From positions 40,652,429 through 40,716,428 of the forward strand of contig CM067372.1 of the NCBI GenBank assembly GCA_034401795.1: a stretch of 64,000 bases of DNA, given 5' to 3'. Positions 22,690-35,066 of the stretch are shown here, in pieces (position 1 is the stretch's first letter; each line of letters begins with the position of its first letter). This stretch comes from Chaetoderma sp. LZ-2023a (taxonomy: Eukaryota > Mollusca > Caudofoveata > Chaetodermatida > Chaetodermatidae). The notes beneath the pieces are model-generated. The model did not search any database and had not been told where the DNA came from. It was given only the letters and a program-made list of their open reading frames with translations. Position numbers and translations under genes: made by a program.

Positions 22690-24140
22690 CGCAGACTTGT
22701 AACAAGAAAACAGAGGCCCTGTTTCTTTATGTATCAACTTCTCTTGGACAAACTTTAATGGCCCTTAGTCATTTATATCATATCTCCAAAATTTCGGCCC
22801 AATCCGTTCAGTGGCTCTGGAGACGAAGTTGCTTTCATGAAAACCAGGCTATCCAAGATGGCCGCCCAAATATTTGGCAAATCAAGTTCCCTTGAACAAA
22901 CATGGTTCAGCTCGTACCCTAAATGATATTTTATGAATTTTGAATCAATCGCTCTAACAGTTTCGGCAAAGATTTGTAAAGCCATTTTAAAAAATCGGAC
23001 ACATTCAAAGAGGGCCGCCAGAAAAATTGGCCAAATTGGCTTCGTTTGAACAAACTTGAATCTTTACAACCTAAGGATGCTTCCTGCCAAATATAATTGA
23101 AATCGGCCTAGTAGTTCTAGAGAAGACATTTTAAATTTCCCATTGCTTTAGTATGGGAGCTTTTGGTGGGAAAATGATCCAAGATGGCCTTTATCCGACA
23201 GTTTCGAAAATTGCAAATTTGAGATCAGAATATTTCATTGGGGTTTGCTTCAATCCACCAAGCGGTTTCGGAGAAGATTTTTAAAGCCATTTCTAAAAAT
23301 CTGCCAAAATCCAAGATGGCCGCCGGCCAAATTAGCCGATCGGCTTCCTTTGAAGAAACTTGAATCTCTACACCCTAAAGATGCTTCCTGCCAAATATAA
23401 TTGAAATCGACCCAGTAGTTTCGAGAAGACATTTTAAATTTTCCTTTGCTTTAGTATGGGAGCTTTTGGCGAGAAAATGATCCAAGATGGCCGCCAACCC
23501 GTTTATCCCACAGTTTTGAAAACTGCAAATTTGAGATCAGAATACCCAAAAACGTATATAGGCCTACAACTAATTTCAGCCTCAAAATCCATCAAATAAA
23601 AAAATCCAATATGGCCTCCAAACATGCTATATTTTGATTGGCCCGCTGCGCCCATGTTTTTTTAACGGGTCAACTTCCCGTGAACACATTTTAATGGCCC
23701 TTAGTCCCTAATCATATCTGCCAAATTTCGGCCCGATCCCGTCAGCGATTCTGGAGAAGTCGTTTTCGCTAAAACTAGGTCAACCAAAATGGCCGCCGAA
23801 ACATTTGAACAATCAAGTTCCCTTGAACAAACTTGGTTCAGCTCTTGCCCTAGATCATCTTTCATGGGGTTTGCTTCAATCCAGCAAGCGGTTTCGGAGA
23901 TTTTTAAAGACGTTTCTAAAAATCGGCCAAAATCCATGATGGCCGCCGGCCAAATTGGCCAATCAGCTCCGTTGTAATAAACATAAACCTATACCCTAAT
24001 GATGCTTCCTGCCAAATATAATTGAAATCGGACCAGCGGTTCTTGAGAAGAAGTCATTTAAAGGAAAAGTTGACGGACGATGGACGAACGACGGACACAC
24101 GACAGACCGTCGCCACGGTATAAGCTCGCCATCCAGGTTG
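22690..24140 (+). repeat. Array of 'AAGATGGCCGCC' dispersed repeat
   Basis: Long units with 'ttcggcccaatccgt', 'aagatggccgcc', 'aaattggccgatcggcttcc', 'cctaaagatgcttcctgcc' and 'aaatataattgaaatcgg'. Two broad blocks (about 22760-23520 and 23660-24130) repeat the same order. The short frames inside are not genes. Confidence 0.75.
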
Positions 24141-24239
24141 AGCTAATAAATACTCACCACGAGTACATATACAGGTCACGAATATAACAAATTATCTAGG
24201 TTGTTCCCCCAGGGCAACCAATGTGTTAAAATCTGGTTG

Positions 24240-24720
24240 CCCTGCAGAAACAAGAGCTCTGCAACCGGCGCATAATACCCCGCCACGATGACAAACCAAT
24301 GAATGAGAGCTATCAGAAAATATTTATTTCTTCCTCAGCCCCATCAGACCAGTCATCCTTATGAAGTGTGAAAGCGACCCGCTAAACGGTTAAGGAGGCA
24401 TCGTCCGGAAACCAATTTTCAAGATGGCCACTGGTGACTGGCGGCCATCTTGGATTTCGGATCATTGTCGATTTCGATAGGTTTCATCCTCAGACCTAGT
24501 CCAACCACTCTATGAAGTTTCAAAGCGATCCGATACACGGTAACGGAGTTATCATCCAGAAACCAATTTTCAAGACGCCTACCGGTGGCTGGCGGCCATC
24601 TTGGATTTCGGATCCTCGTCGATTTCGATAGGTTTCTTCCCAAGACCTACTCGAACCAACCTATGAAGTTTCAACGCGATCCGATAAACGGTAAATATTT
24701 TGGCGGGGTATAAAAAATGG
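24240..24720. repeat. 'GGCGGCCATCTTGGATTTCGG' repeat, two to three units
   Basis: Units of about 125 bp with 'ggcggccatcttggatttcg', 'gatcattgtcgatttcg', 'ataggtttcttcc' and 'aagtttcaaagcgatccg'. The same family recurs at 29.4, 46.6 and 51.1 kb. Confidence 0.75.
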
Positions 24721-24737
24721 TTGCACCGGACCGCAGG

Positions 24738-25560
24738 AATGTTTAATTTTCGTGGCCTGATGATGATGATGGATGTACTGAAAAATCGAATGCTTTCCGA
24801 GTTGTCGTATTCTCTGGCATTTCGACTTGCATGTGAATATTAGAGACGTGAATCCACAGCTTCCAGGTGGACAGGAAAGCAATGATTCCTGTTACATGGC
24901 GATTGGCAATGATGGTTGAACGGCAAATGAGCAAGCCGAAGATGATGCTCTTCCTCTACTTCTCATCCCGGTCTAAGGTGCATTCATCATTCGCTTCCTC
25001 TGTTTCGGACAGCTATCCCTGTGTGAACTCTGTTTTGGCTTCATTCATGCAGAGGTGTGTGGCTTTGAGTTGTTTTGCAGCTATTTGAGGCATTCCATCA
25101 AGGGCACCCTTTTCATCAATCAAATCAACCTCATCTCCCAACTACATTTCTACAGTAGCTTTAAGATTAGAAGGTGTGGTCTTATGGAATGTTCTCTTAC
25201 ATATGATAGGGTTGCAACACGCGAAGCGCACCGGTAACACATTTTGCAGAAAGCATTAATTTGATGCGAAGGGTTAATTTTGCGTTTGCCAGGAGGAGTG
25301 TCCACCGGCGTAGTTAGTCCTATTCGCAATTAGCTTGATGAAGGATTTGAAAACTCTTGATGGTACCCAATGTCCGTGGCATGTCAATTCCATCTTGTAA
25401 AAATCTCAATGCTTTGCTAGGATCACTGACGTCAGCATGCGTTGTTTCCAGACTATACCGGTGCAACTTCCTCCTCTTTTAAAGCCACGTTGCCAGCATC
25501 CTGTAAATCTGTCGATTTTATCTCTGATAGAAATAGGATCATATTTGGCAGAAATTTTCT
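24738..25560 (-). pseudogene. Unidentified coding-like fragment, broken
   Basis: On the minus strand from about 25117 to 24752 one frame reads as protein with only two in-frame stops: segments KGALDGMPQIAAKQLKATHL, LSETEEANDECTLDRDE and RKSIIFGLLICRSTIIANRH. To its right (about 25420-25330) another frame, LRFLQDGIDMPRTLGTIK, matches the fragment near 27.1 kb. The two therefore share an ancestor, probably a mobile element protein. No family motif was recognised. Confidence 0.35.
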
Positions 25561-25569
25561 AATGCCGTT

Positions 25570-25985
25570 TAAGAGCACGCTGCGCTTTCAGCTATGGAGG
25601 AATCCAGTCTTAGCTATGCCCCGCCCATCTCTAGCGAATCTCCACACACGCTTTGTCCGTGTTAGAATCGATATATCTCTGCACTCCCTGACTACCGATT
25701 TTCAGAAAACTATACAGATAAGTCATTGAATATTTTGAAACTAATTGGATTGCGTGCTGTTGCTGTCTATGCCAGAAACAGCGCCCTATCACATTAGTTT
25801 CAAAATATTCAATGTTTATTAAATAGTAGACATACAATTCGTACAACAACGCTTAGTCCGTCATCAATTAAGGTTCGTGACGAACATATCTACGCCATTC
25901 ATGATGTAATTTATAATGACGTCATCCTACACGTAGTTGATTATGACGTCATATAATTGATGGATAACTGGAAAGGTTCATTGCA
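25570..25985 (-). mobile_element. Dispersed hairpin-bearing element, minus-oriented copy
   Basis: It carries 'agctatgccccgcccatctc', 'gattttcagaaaactataca', 'tgaatattttgaaactaat', 'cacattagtttcaaaatatt', 'agacatacaattcgtacaac' and 'atgacgtcatcctacacgta', the family order reversed relative to 4.4 and 12.4 kb. Confidence 0.6.
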
Positions 25986-25989
25986 TATC

Positions 25990-26955
25990 TATAAATGAGA
26001 TTTACAATGAGGAGATTCTCAGTTTAAATGTCCAAAAACCGCCTCTGCTGTACATAATGATAGCTAGGACAATTTACATCTTGGAAGATGACAGGAAACG
26101 CAATTTGACACTGGGTGTTTAAGGCGATATTTAACGTCATGCGATGAGAGCCAGAAAAAATAGAATCAATTATTAAGCTCTCGCATCTTCATGCCTCTAG
26201 CGACGCAAAAAGGTAACACGCGATGGATAGATCCTACTGATTGTCGAATATCAGCTTCTAGTCGAGTGCCTTTACAGTGACATAAACGACTAAAACAGCA
26301 CATTGCATACACATTACGAACGTTTCATGCAAAAAAGAAATGTCAGAATGGGTACCTGATCATAATTGCTGAAATCAATGTCGAAGTCACAGGATTGGAA
26401 TCATATTTACACCTTCCAATCTGTATACACAATTTAGTTCATTGTCGGGAACACAACTAATTTAGTTTTATGCGATTGCTTGCCGAGCGGTGGTCATATT
26501 ATCTAGGATGATGCCATGTCGACTAATTTAAATATACGACAGGGCGAGAATACTTAATATAGTATGATCATATCTGCACTGTTCTGTAGATTGCCAGATG
26601 TATAACAACCTGATTAAAAGCAACATTAGGAAGCCTTATAGAGCTTTACATTGAGGATCAAGCAAAACTATACATTGATTGTGGCTGGATAGTTGGATAC
26701 CTACATGATGGATGACGTATAATGTACTGTAATATAGATAGACAGTTCCAAACGGGATTCTGGTTGCTGATGGACTGACGAATTAAGACGTTAATACGTA
26801 CTGTGTTTGAGTTCTCGGTCAGTCCATACAATTCTCTCGTCCCTACTCCGTCTCTAGTGGCATATCAGTGCTGAAGCGAGGTAATAGACGCACTGGTGAC
26901 AAAACATCTCCCTGTAGTCATCCTATTAATGCAGCAAATTTGGCAGATAGCGTTG
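25990..26955. other. Intron 1 DNA without recognised feature
   Basis: AT-rich, no long frame, no tandem structure and no splice-bordered coding segment were recognised. Confidence 0.5.
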
Positions 26956-26959
26956 ATTT

Positions 26960-27330
26960 GACGCGTACTTTTAATTTCATGTTTTACAGTAGGAGTCTCA
27001 CAATGCGTGGTTTATCATCATCACAATTAGCTTGATTTATGAATTGAAGAATCTGTGATCGCTTGATGGTAGCAAATGCACGTGACATGTTTATTCCCAT
27101 CTTGTAGAAATCCCAATGCTTTGATAGCGCCACGGATGGCAGCATACATTGTGCTCAACTCCTGCGACGACGCGGAGTCTTCACGGTATATAGCCAGTTC
27201 ATTAAAAAGAGAAGCCCTAGGGGAAAAGACTGTGATTATTACAATGATACATACATTCAACAAAAGATTAGATGTCACCTTCACATGTTCTGCTCTGAAA
27301 TGCCTTTGGCGAATCACCCATCACATTTGA
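26960..27330 (-). pseudogene. Coding-like fragment related to the 25.4-kb one
   Basis: On the minus strand, after a good acceptor-like CTTTTCCCCTAG at about 27216, a frame gives ELSTMYAAIRGAIKALGFLQ. A one-base shift then gives GINMSRAFATIKRSQILQFI. The wording 'ALxFLQDGI(D/N)M' is shared with the minus-strand fragment at 25.4-25.3 kb. It is likely part of a transposable element and its function is unknown. Confidence 0.35.
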
Positions 27331-28129
27331 ACCTAGAATCTGAATATTTACTCTCGCTAAGTCCATATGGGACAAAATATTAGACTAATGAGTTCATATC
27401 ATTGATCAGCAAATTTTTGGCCAATTTTCCTAGTACTTCACAGCATTCGTAATAGCCATACTAGAATGCATAGATATAGATATAGTTCAACAAGTATGCA
27501 AATCGTTGAACCATGAGATTACCTAGCTACTGCAGCTCTGTCGAAGTTCTTTCAATTAGTAGTCAGTGCCAAGAACATTTGCCATCGATAGGGAATTTTA
27601 CACACACAGTAAAGACACCCAAAGCTCAACGTTGAAATTAGTTAATCTTCCATTATGTTCGGCAGCTATCTTTCTGATGATATTTCCGAGCCCCAAGCTT
27701 CATTTAGTCTCTTTCAGTGACAACGAAATTCAGTTCCGCTGCAACACTTGCAACTAAGTAGCCACATGTGGGGTTTTTCAAAACGCAAATAATATTACAA
27801 TCGCCTCCATCCCTCTGTTAGTCTGTATGTCCGTCCGGATATCTCCTCCGAAACCATTTTGGTGGAATTTAATCAAATTTGTTATGTAAGTTACCCATAT
27901 GATTAGGAACTGCAAGACGACATTTTCATTAGTCCCCGCGCCTAGGGTGGGGGGCAGGGTGGGCCGGTGCTGCAGAATGGCGCAGCATCGGCTGCGCATT
28001 CTAGTTTCCAAACGACTGCGCATTCTAGTTTCCAGACGTGATTATTCTAACATCAAATATTCTACAGTACAAACGGTTACAAGGGTGAATGCCGAAGCCT
28101 CCGAGAGGGGCCTAAACTAGCCTAAGTAA

Positions 28130-28925
28130 GATGTTAACTCTATGATCTGGATGGTAACCAAATGCTATCAAATACGGCGATTTTAAGTCCCATAGTCCAG
28201 ATGCCAACGAATCCCATATATCCACAGATATGAACTTCGGTTGCACAGATATTAAATGGATAACGATACTTATTGGGTGTGATAACTTCGCAATATCCAA
28301 ATATTTGATGAACTAAGTCTCCTAGCACACACTTAAATTTCGCATGACTAAAGGCAACAATGAAAAACAGTGTTTCGCAGGAGCCTGCTTATGGTACAGA
28401 CATGTCGGGCTCTGTAACCTAAACTACTTTCAATGACGCAATTTTCCATAGCAAAGTGTCTTGTTCCAACTCTTATGCGTATAACCTTAAAATATAATTA
28501 ACATTATGTCACAAATAGCTTAGACCATCAGAAACGTCGGAGATGCCCTCTGCGAGTATCTGGATTTCAACATTTTTTCGGGATTACCACCCAGCCCCAC
28601 CCCATCCCAACTGGGTTGCTAACCAAGTGTGCGTATGTGTGTGCTCAATGAGTCTAGATCTACACCAGGTCAGTTGCCATGAAGACACACCAGGTCAGTT
28701 GCCATGAAGACGAGTTGCTACTAGTGAGACTACTACTTGCAGCCACCAAACTGAGAGTACAAGTCAATACGTGCAGTAGAGTCTGCAAACTTTGAGACAT
28801 CAATCGGCTCCCCACAGTGAGATGGTCTCCATCCCCAGTGCTTTTCACCTGCTACCTCGCTGCTGCATTGAGATCTATGCAGGAAAATCCCATAATACCA
28901 CACACCCGCCAGTGTCCATACTAGG
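28130..28925. other. Intron 1 DNA with a short tandem duplication
   Basis: The only structure noticed is a 26-bp direct duplication ('caccaggtcagttgccatgaagac') at about 28662-28711. A 23-bp duplication ('tgcgcattctagtttcca') lies just left, at 27993-28039. No gene is seen. Confidence 0.5.
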
Positions 28926-28929
28926 CCAT

Positions 28930-29395
28930 ATTGTTCCCACCTAGCTGATGAGGAACTGTAAACACGTTTACATTAATTAATGCACAACAAGCACCATTGG
29001 TAAATCATGCAACCACAATTGTTGCTATAGACCAATAGGGCAACAGTCCTTATCATTATTTACCAATGAGGCAATCATCCATACCACTCATGACTAACAA
29101 CGCAAGTGTCGCTGACACTATTAATCAGTGGGACAAGCATCATTTCTCAATGGGACAAGCGTAACTGATGCCACTGACCAATTGAACCATGGTCCTTGGC
29201 CTTATATGAGCAATGAGTCACGTATCATTGACACAATATACCAACGGGGTAAGCATGTAAGGCTTACAACCGCACAGATTCCTCACGTTATTGAACAATG
29301 GGGCAAGTCTTAACGTTTACACAATTGGCCAATGAATAACGAACACGTAGCAAATGTGGCAAGCGTAACTGATGTCATGCATAAAAGTGTCAAGG
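28930..29395. repeat. Degenerate tandem repeat of ~40-65 bp
   Basis: Recurring 'aatgggacaagcgtaactgatg', 'ccactgaccaatt' and 'attgaacaatggggcaagt' wording with irregular spacing shows an old decayed tandem repeat. Confidence 0.5.
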
Positions 29396-29399
29396 GTCC

Positions 29400-29660
29400 C
29401 TGGCGTTATTGAACAAGAGCTCCGCAAACGGCGCATAATACCACGCCTTGATGATACGCCAATGAATGCGAGCTTTCAGAAAATATTTATTCTTTCTCAG
29501 ACCGAGACCAGACGAAGACCAGTCATCCTTCTGAAGTGTCAAAGCGATCCTTTAAACGGTCAAGGAAGTATCGTCCTGAAATCGATTTTCATCATATTGG
29601 ATTTAGGATTATCGTAAATTTCAATAAGTTTCTTCATCAGACATATTCAAAATACCCAAC
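29400..29660. repeat. Copy of the 24.2-kb repeat family
   Basis: 'caagagctccgcaaacggcg', 'cataataccacgcc' and 'tcaaagcgatcctttaaacgg' repeat the order seen at 24250-24690. Confidence 0.65.
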
Positions 29661-29756
29661 AAATGGGTACACGCCACCATAATCCGCCATATTGTTTGCA
29701 TAGCTACCAAACAAGAAACAACTCATGGCTTGCGTCCGTGTGGCTGGGAGGCAGGG

Positions 29757-29849
29757 TCAGTAATGTAATGGTAAGTATTGTTAGATCTCGGAGAATTGTA
29801 ATTTCCTTCATTCTCCTTCGATCAATACTTATCATTACATTACTTACTG
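29757..29849. repeat. Long hairpin (about 38-bp arms)
   Basis: 'cagtaatgtaatggtaagta' to 'cggagaat' on the left pairs with 'attctcc' to 'tacttatcattacattactt' on the right, enclosing a loop of about 15 bp. It is near-perfect. It may be a fold-back element or give a double-stranded RNA if transcribed within the intron. Confidence 0.7.
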
Positions 29850-30059
29850 ATAACACCAGATTTAGTCAGTAACCTGGTGGGACGGAGCAAGCCATACAAA
29901 GCCTCTTTTGCCCCTGAAGAAAGAACTTAGACTTAAACTTGTCACACGGAGACCTAGAAGGACCGACAAGTTTGGGACCGAATCACATTCGCATCACCCC
30001 CACCCCACCCCCTTTCTCCAAAAAGGGAAGAGAACTAACGAACATGCATCTCGCCTGAA

Positions 30060-31760
30060 ACAAAAGTGTGCCATGATGGATAACATTGCTCTTATGCTTC
30101 TTCTGCTTCTTGCAGGCAGGCTGAGCGGCTAGCGGTTTCGATACAGCCCCTGGTGCGCGCGCTTGATGCACCAGCTCTGGCTGCATGTTCACCACTAGCC
30201 GACGTTGGCCGTGTCCTCTAGGCTTGGCCACCAAAGATGCCACGGCCGTTCATGGGCGTTTCAAGCAAACGCTCCCTGACAGCCGAAGCTGGACGCATAT
30301 GGTCAAGGCCTATCTGCCTCCTGGACTTGGTCACCCACGCCTGCACCCTGGCCAGTGCGGCCATCGACATCACAAGGCTGTCGTTGACGCACGAAAGCGC
30401 TGCAGGTGGCCTGCCCCAGTTTCAGCCCAAACTGACTGAAACAAGGGAATAGGAGTGATTGACAGCGTTCATAGTTGCCCTCACACCCTCATCGCGGAGG
30501 GACAGGACTTCTTCACAGTGCGCCTGGCTCTTGTCCACAAGTGCCTGAGCGGGGCCACCCGCTCCAGCACTTTGAACACCAAGAACCCAACGGCCATCCT
30601 CTGTAACTGTTGGGACTGCACCATATCGCTCGTATTCCCCCCTGGTGATACGGCATCTCGCTCGCACCTTGCTAGAGGCCACAGGGAGCTGGCTCTTTGT
30701 AGAAAGCTGTTTGGCGTAAATCACCTCCAACAACTTGAACTTGGGATCTAGTCCAATGGACTGGATCCGAGCCGTCAGCAAGTATGGATGCCACCGACGA
30801 ACGAGGCATGTCTTCCTCAGATGTGGCCGAGACCACAGACGGGTCCACCCTGGCTGGCCAAGCCAGAACCCGTAGCAGTTCCAGAACCGTGGCCATACAC
30901 GGGCGCCAATGGCACATCGTGTGTGGCCGCTGGCCCAGGCGAGATAGGTGAGTACCACGCCTGGCCAGCAACACCCATCACCTTGTCGGCTGGTGGCAAA
31001 CCAACCAGCACTGGACAGGTGCCCGGTACCGGTGTGGCCTCAACTACGGATGGAGCGGCTGCCATGGCTTGCGCCAAACTAGACAAATGGAGGACGGTTC
31101 CATCCAGGACGGAATCGGCATCTGTATGCTCCACCCGCAGTATCTTAGGCCCCAACAACCTCTCCTCTTCTGCCTCCTCATCCTCAGACTCCGAAGAGTT
31201 GTCACCGGAAGAGGGACACTGGAGCCGTCTTGGCGGACGGCTCCCATGCCTAACGAACCGCCTAACACTACTGGACCACCCGGAGGTGGCCGGGGAGAAG
31301 CAGTACCAATCAGGACGGAGCCTGACGGGACCGCCAGGTGGGGGGGGGGGGGGGCATACGAGATGGCACCCCCGGTAGCCAGTTCAGAACCCTGTCCAAG
31401 GACAGGGTTCATACCAGATATGGAGAGGCTGGACCACAGTCTTTGGAATCAAATACAACACCAGCGTGGGTAGGACGCTATGCAAGAAGCCTTGCATAGC
31501 GGGCCCAAACCACGCAGGGGGTGCCATTTCCAATCCCTGACCATAGATGAGAAGCGCCCACAGGGGCCGAAATGGACGCTCCTCGATTTACTTTCGATCC
31601 GCCTGACCCCGCGTCAGACCCAGCCAAGTCATTCTGGGCAACTAGTTCAACGAGCCATGCTGCACAATTATCGCAACGGTCATCTACATTACATTTTGAG
31701 CATCTGTAACAGACACGGTCCTGGAACATTTGTCTAACGAACTTGTGACACTCTGGACCC
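30060..31760 (-). pseudogene. Gag-like ORF1 remnant of a retroelement
   Basis: This GC-rich minus-strand block differs from its AT-rich surroundings. From the N-terminal side it shows a cysteine-rich CYRCSKCNVDDRCDNC motif (about 31690-31640), an acidic Ser/Asp/Glu stretch with 'LGPKILRVEHTDADSVLDG', and a C-terminal piece with VPTVTEDGRWVLGV and 'ALVDKSQAHCEEVLSLRDEG' (about 30640-30480). The pieces lie in different frames with stops between them. A Cys-rich N-terminus followed by an acidic region and a structured C-terminal part is the layout of gag-like ORFs of DIRS/tyrosine-recombinase and some LTR retrotransposons. The exact group is inferred. No reverse transcriptase is seen next to it. 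Confidence 0.45.
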
Positions 31761-31954
31761 GATGACGGGGTAGGCTTGGTCTGAAAACAAGCACAAGACC
31801 TCAATAAGCAAGCGGAACGAAACAGGCGCAGACATATAATTTTCAAATAGTTTGACAATAAATTATAAGATAACCCTCCAGCACCCAATACCCGCAACGT
31901 TACAACCAAGATTGCGTAAGCTGGAGATAAGAACGTGAACGGGCCATAATACAC

Positions 31955-33055
31955 CCATAAAATGATCCCGAATGATGTATAAAAACGGAACCAGGAACCA
32001 TATCGGATACATTCGCCGTATATTGAAAAATCAATTCCGAAATTATACTACACAAACGAATGACAAACGATACCAGCAGGAACAACATAATGAATTAACA
32101 CTACTGCTGTAGAACACGGTAAAGCCGCAGAACACACATCTTAATCAAGAATTTTGAAATCATCGATCAATGCAAACAGATCGGGATTACACGCAAAACT
32201 TGACATAATTCATACGTTTCTAGTACAAAACGCACGCAGCTCCCAAGAATAAGATGCGCGAATTAATTAAACATTTCCTTTCACCAAAATACTCCGAGCA
32301 GTAAAAGGGTGAGACGTCACCCGCTCAGACCACGGTTGAACGACGTAAGCCGATTTTAGTGTTAAAAAACTGTAGACAAACGCCTTGGACATTTCATATT
32401 ACTGCCTGATCGCCGTTGGGGTTAAACGAGGCGATCATATCTGGCATATTTCGTTGTACCATACGTACGTCCCAGATCTGGGTTCAGAAAATGGGGCATG
32501 CAACACACACACGGAATTTCAGAGATATAAGTCGCCATATAACTAGATAAATAATAGAAATATACGACCTGAGGTTCGGTAGCGCTCTCCATTATAATCC
32601 AATTATATTCCAGGGAAGAAGAGGTACAGAAGCGCAGTAAAAATAACCACAGAAAAACTCTAGAAACCATATGCTTCAATATTTAGTAACATGTTAATGA
32701 ACCAGAGTTGGAGCGCTTGTTGTAGCGAGTGGCCACTTTATATTCAGAGCTAGAATAGATGTTGCAGAAAGGAACATACCCGCCAAATTTCTTTTAATCC
32801 ATCGATAAATGACGAAACGTGCTACAAACATATTTTCCCCCATAGAACACTACTTTGAAAATATAACAAGGGACATAACTCTGTTTTTGTCGGCGTGGCC
32901 ACTTCATATTAATAGTACAAATAGGTAGTGGCCAAAATAACATATCTGCCAAATTTGGTTTTAATCCAGCAAGAAATTTCTAAACGTGTCACAATTGTTG
33001 ATAGACAGACAGACGGACAGATGCAAAGGCGTGTAGGCAGGCAGACTGCGATTGT
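31955..33055. other. Intron 1 DNA without recognised feature
   Basis: AT-rich. Weak repeats of the type 'gtggccactttatatt' and 'catatctgccaaatttggtt' appear near 32720-32990. No gene is supported. Confidence 0.5.
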
Positions 33056-33104
33056 ATAAGCTCACCTATGTGGGCTAAAATGATTATCTCTATCTCCAAA
33101 ACGG

Positions 33105-33183
33105 AGATCACCCCCCCCCCCATCCCAACCCCCAAACCCCACCCCCCACCCCCCACAACCCCACCCCCACCCCCACACACCCC
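33105..33183. repeat. C-rich tract
   Basis: Runs of C and CA in a polypurine/polypyrimidine stretch. It directly precedes the LINE fragment. Confidence 0.85.
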
Positions 33184-33189
33184 GGCGAA

Positions 33190-33790
33190 CAATGGAGGAA
33201 ATGGAAAATCCCGGGTTCACTGCTCTGCAGTACTTCTGGCATTGCTGCACGTTGTTTCATGGGAAATATAGCTGTCCAGTCCAGTGGATTCGTAGATCAA
33301 AGATGCCCTTGACAAAAAGACTATGTTTGTGCAATGGAACCCTTTGTGTCCTTGATGATGTACAATTACACCAGCTGGGCAGCTCCAAAAGCAGCTGTAG
33401 ACAAACTTGATGCTTGCCACCGCAAACACCGCCACCCCATCACTTGTTATCGATGGCTGGACAGCATAATTTCCAACCATGCACTATTAAAGATATGTAA
33501 TACATCGCCACTAGCGTCCGAAAAGATCGTCCCGCAAAGATGGTCTATGTTTGGCCATCTCCTGAGGATGCCAGAAGGCATACCCGTATGGAGCCTAGTA
33601 TTTTGCCCTACTGGGAGACAGCAAATATAAAGTCATGAGAGGACGTCATTGCATAAATCTGTTAAGCATGCTACGAGGTGACCTCAAGAAAGCAGGACTC
33701 GGTACACTCAGATCAAGAATGGACCTGAGGAAGCTAACGATTTTGGCTAAGGGCAAGACACGGTGGTTAAAAGCGAAGAAGGACTGATTA
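33190..33790 (+). pseudogene. Non-LTR retrotransposon C-terminal fragment
   Basis: The plus-strand frame 33334-33630 contains KLDACHRKHRHPITCYRW, then QRWSMFGHLLRMPEGIPVWS. The 'RWxxFGHxLRMPxxxP' signature is the conserved C-terminal end of many invertebrate endonuclease/reverse transcriptase (LINE) proteins. A stop follows at 33628, and a related segment continues in another frame with GDLKKAGLGTLRSRMDLRKL near 33700. No catalytic domain is present, so it is a dead 3' fragment. Confidence 0.65.
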
Positions 33791-33794
33791 CAGA

Positions 33795-34800
33795 ATGCAG
33801 TAATCATACATCATGTTAGGCATACCAGCTCCCAAAAGCATTATGGCTGGCATAGTTAACGCCATCAAAGCAAGGATTCGTTCCACTCTATCGTTCACGA
33901 TCAATTCTACGCCAACATCCGTTTTGTCCTCCATTTTGGTGAGGATGGAGGCAACCAAAAAAGTAGTCAAACATCAGTCATTCATGGACTATGGGAAATA
34001 ACTCCCGGTCAAAAATACCTCATAGGCTTCCGGTTCCCTCCCTCCCCCGACAATATCAAAGCTCACAATCTACTGGTGGACTCATTATATAAATTTAAAT
34101 GATATTGATCCTGCTTTTCCTCTGCATCTCACGCGGACAGATATTGATTCCATGCATGCCAGTATCGCCAGGTGCGTGATCTGAAGAGTGGAAAACGGGT
34201 TAGTAGTTACTCGTATGCTATGTGGTATGGGGGACTATTCAGTGAATGTATTCTTTGCCATTCCTTGCTCGCAACATTGACTGGATCATGTGAAAGCAAA
34301 TCTTCGCCAAACGTTGGATCATCAGCTCTACTGACAACTACTATTCTTTTCTGGACGATTCCCTTTTTCACACCCACCAACATAAAAAGCAAATATGAGA
34401 CATTGTCCTATTGCATCCAATCACAATCATTTGACTGTAAGTAGCTGCCAAATACTCTTCTGTATCTAACTAAAAGTGCCTCCCTCTTTGTCCATCTCTT
34501 AAGGTTATATGATGTCATGAATTAGAACACAGAGAGGAAAGGGTACTAGAGACGTTCTGCAATCGATAACTTGCGGATCCTGTGCGTGGTAACATTGATT
34601 GTGGCTTAAGGTGTATCGCTGTGGAGCGCAAATAGAGAAATCTATGTTTTTGCTAGATAAATACAAAATAGAAGATATTTACTAAACCCAGATTATCCAA
34701 TACAAATGTTATATGGGGCTATCTAGGAACAGTTTTGGCAATGGTAAAATAGCACGTAGCATAGCAAGTTCACTATGCAATACTAATGTAACTATTTCGT
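33795..34800. other. Intron 1 DNA without recognised feature
   Basis: No coding segment with recognisable motifs, no tandem repeat and no RNA gene were seen. Confidence 0.45.
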
Positions 34801-34809
34801 AATTTTCCC

Positions 34810-35060
34810 TCTTTATAATCACTTGTTATAGATGACATCAAAATCAAGATGACGTTGTCCGTCACAAAAATTGAAAGGTTCGTCACAAAAGTGCCCCAAT
34901 TGTCATTCGTGAATTTTCATTTAAAATTAATATTCTGCTGGGAATTTTGAAACTAGACACGTGTAGCAACAAAAGATTTTAGTCAAATTAGTTTTAAAAT
35001 ATTAAACAGTTCACATGTATGGCTAGCTATCTTGTAATTTAGATTCTGATAATTCGGGTT
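34810..35060 (+). mobile_element. Dispersed hairpin-bearing element flanking the minisatellite
   Basis: 'gatgacgttgtccgtcac', 'attctgctgggaattttgaa', 'gtcaaattagttttaaaata', 'ttaaacagttcacatgtatg' and 'gtaatttagattctgataat' follow the family order. The expected tail after this point is 'gggcggagcttagctaga'. Here it is replaced by the 21-bp array. Confidence 0.6.
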
Positions 35061-35066
35061 TCAATG

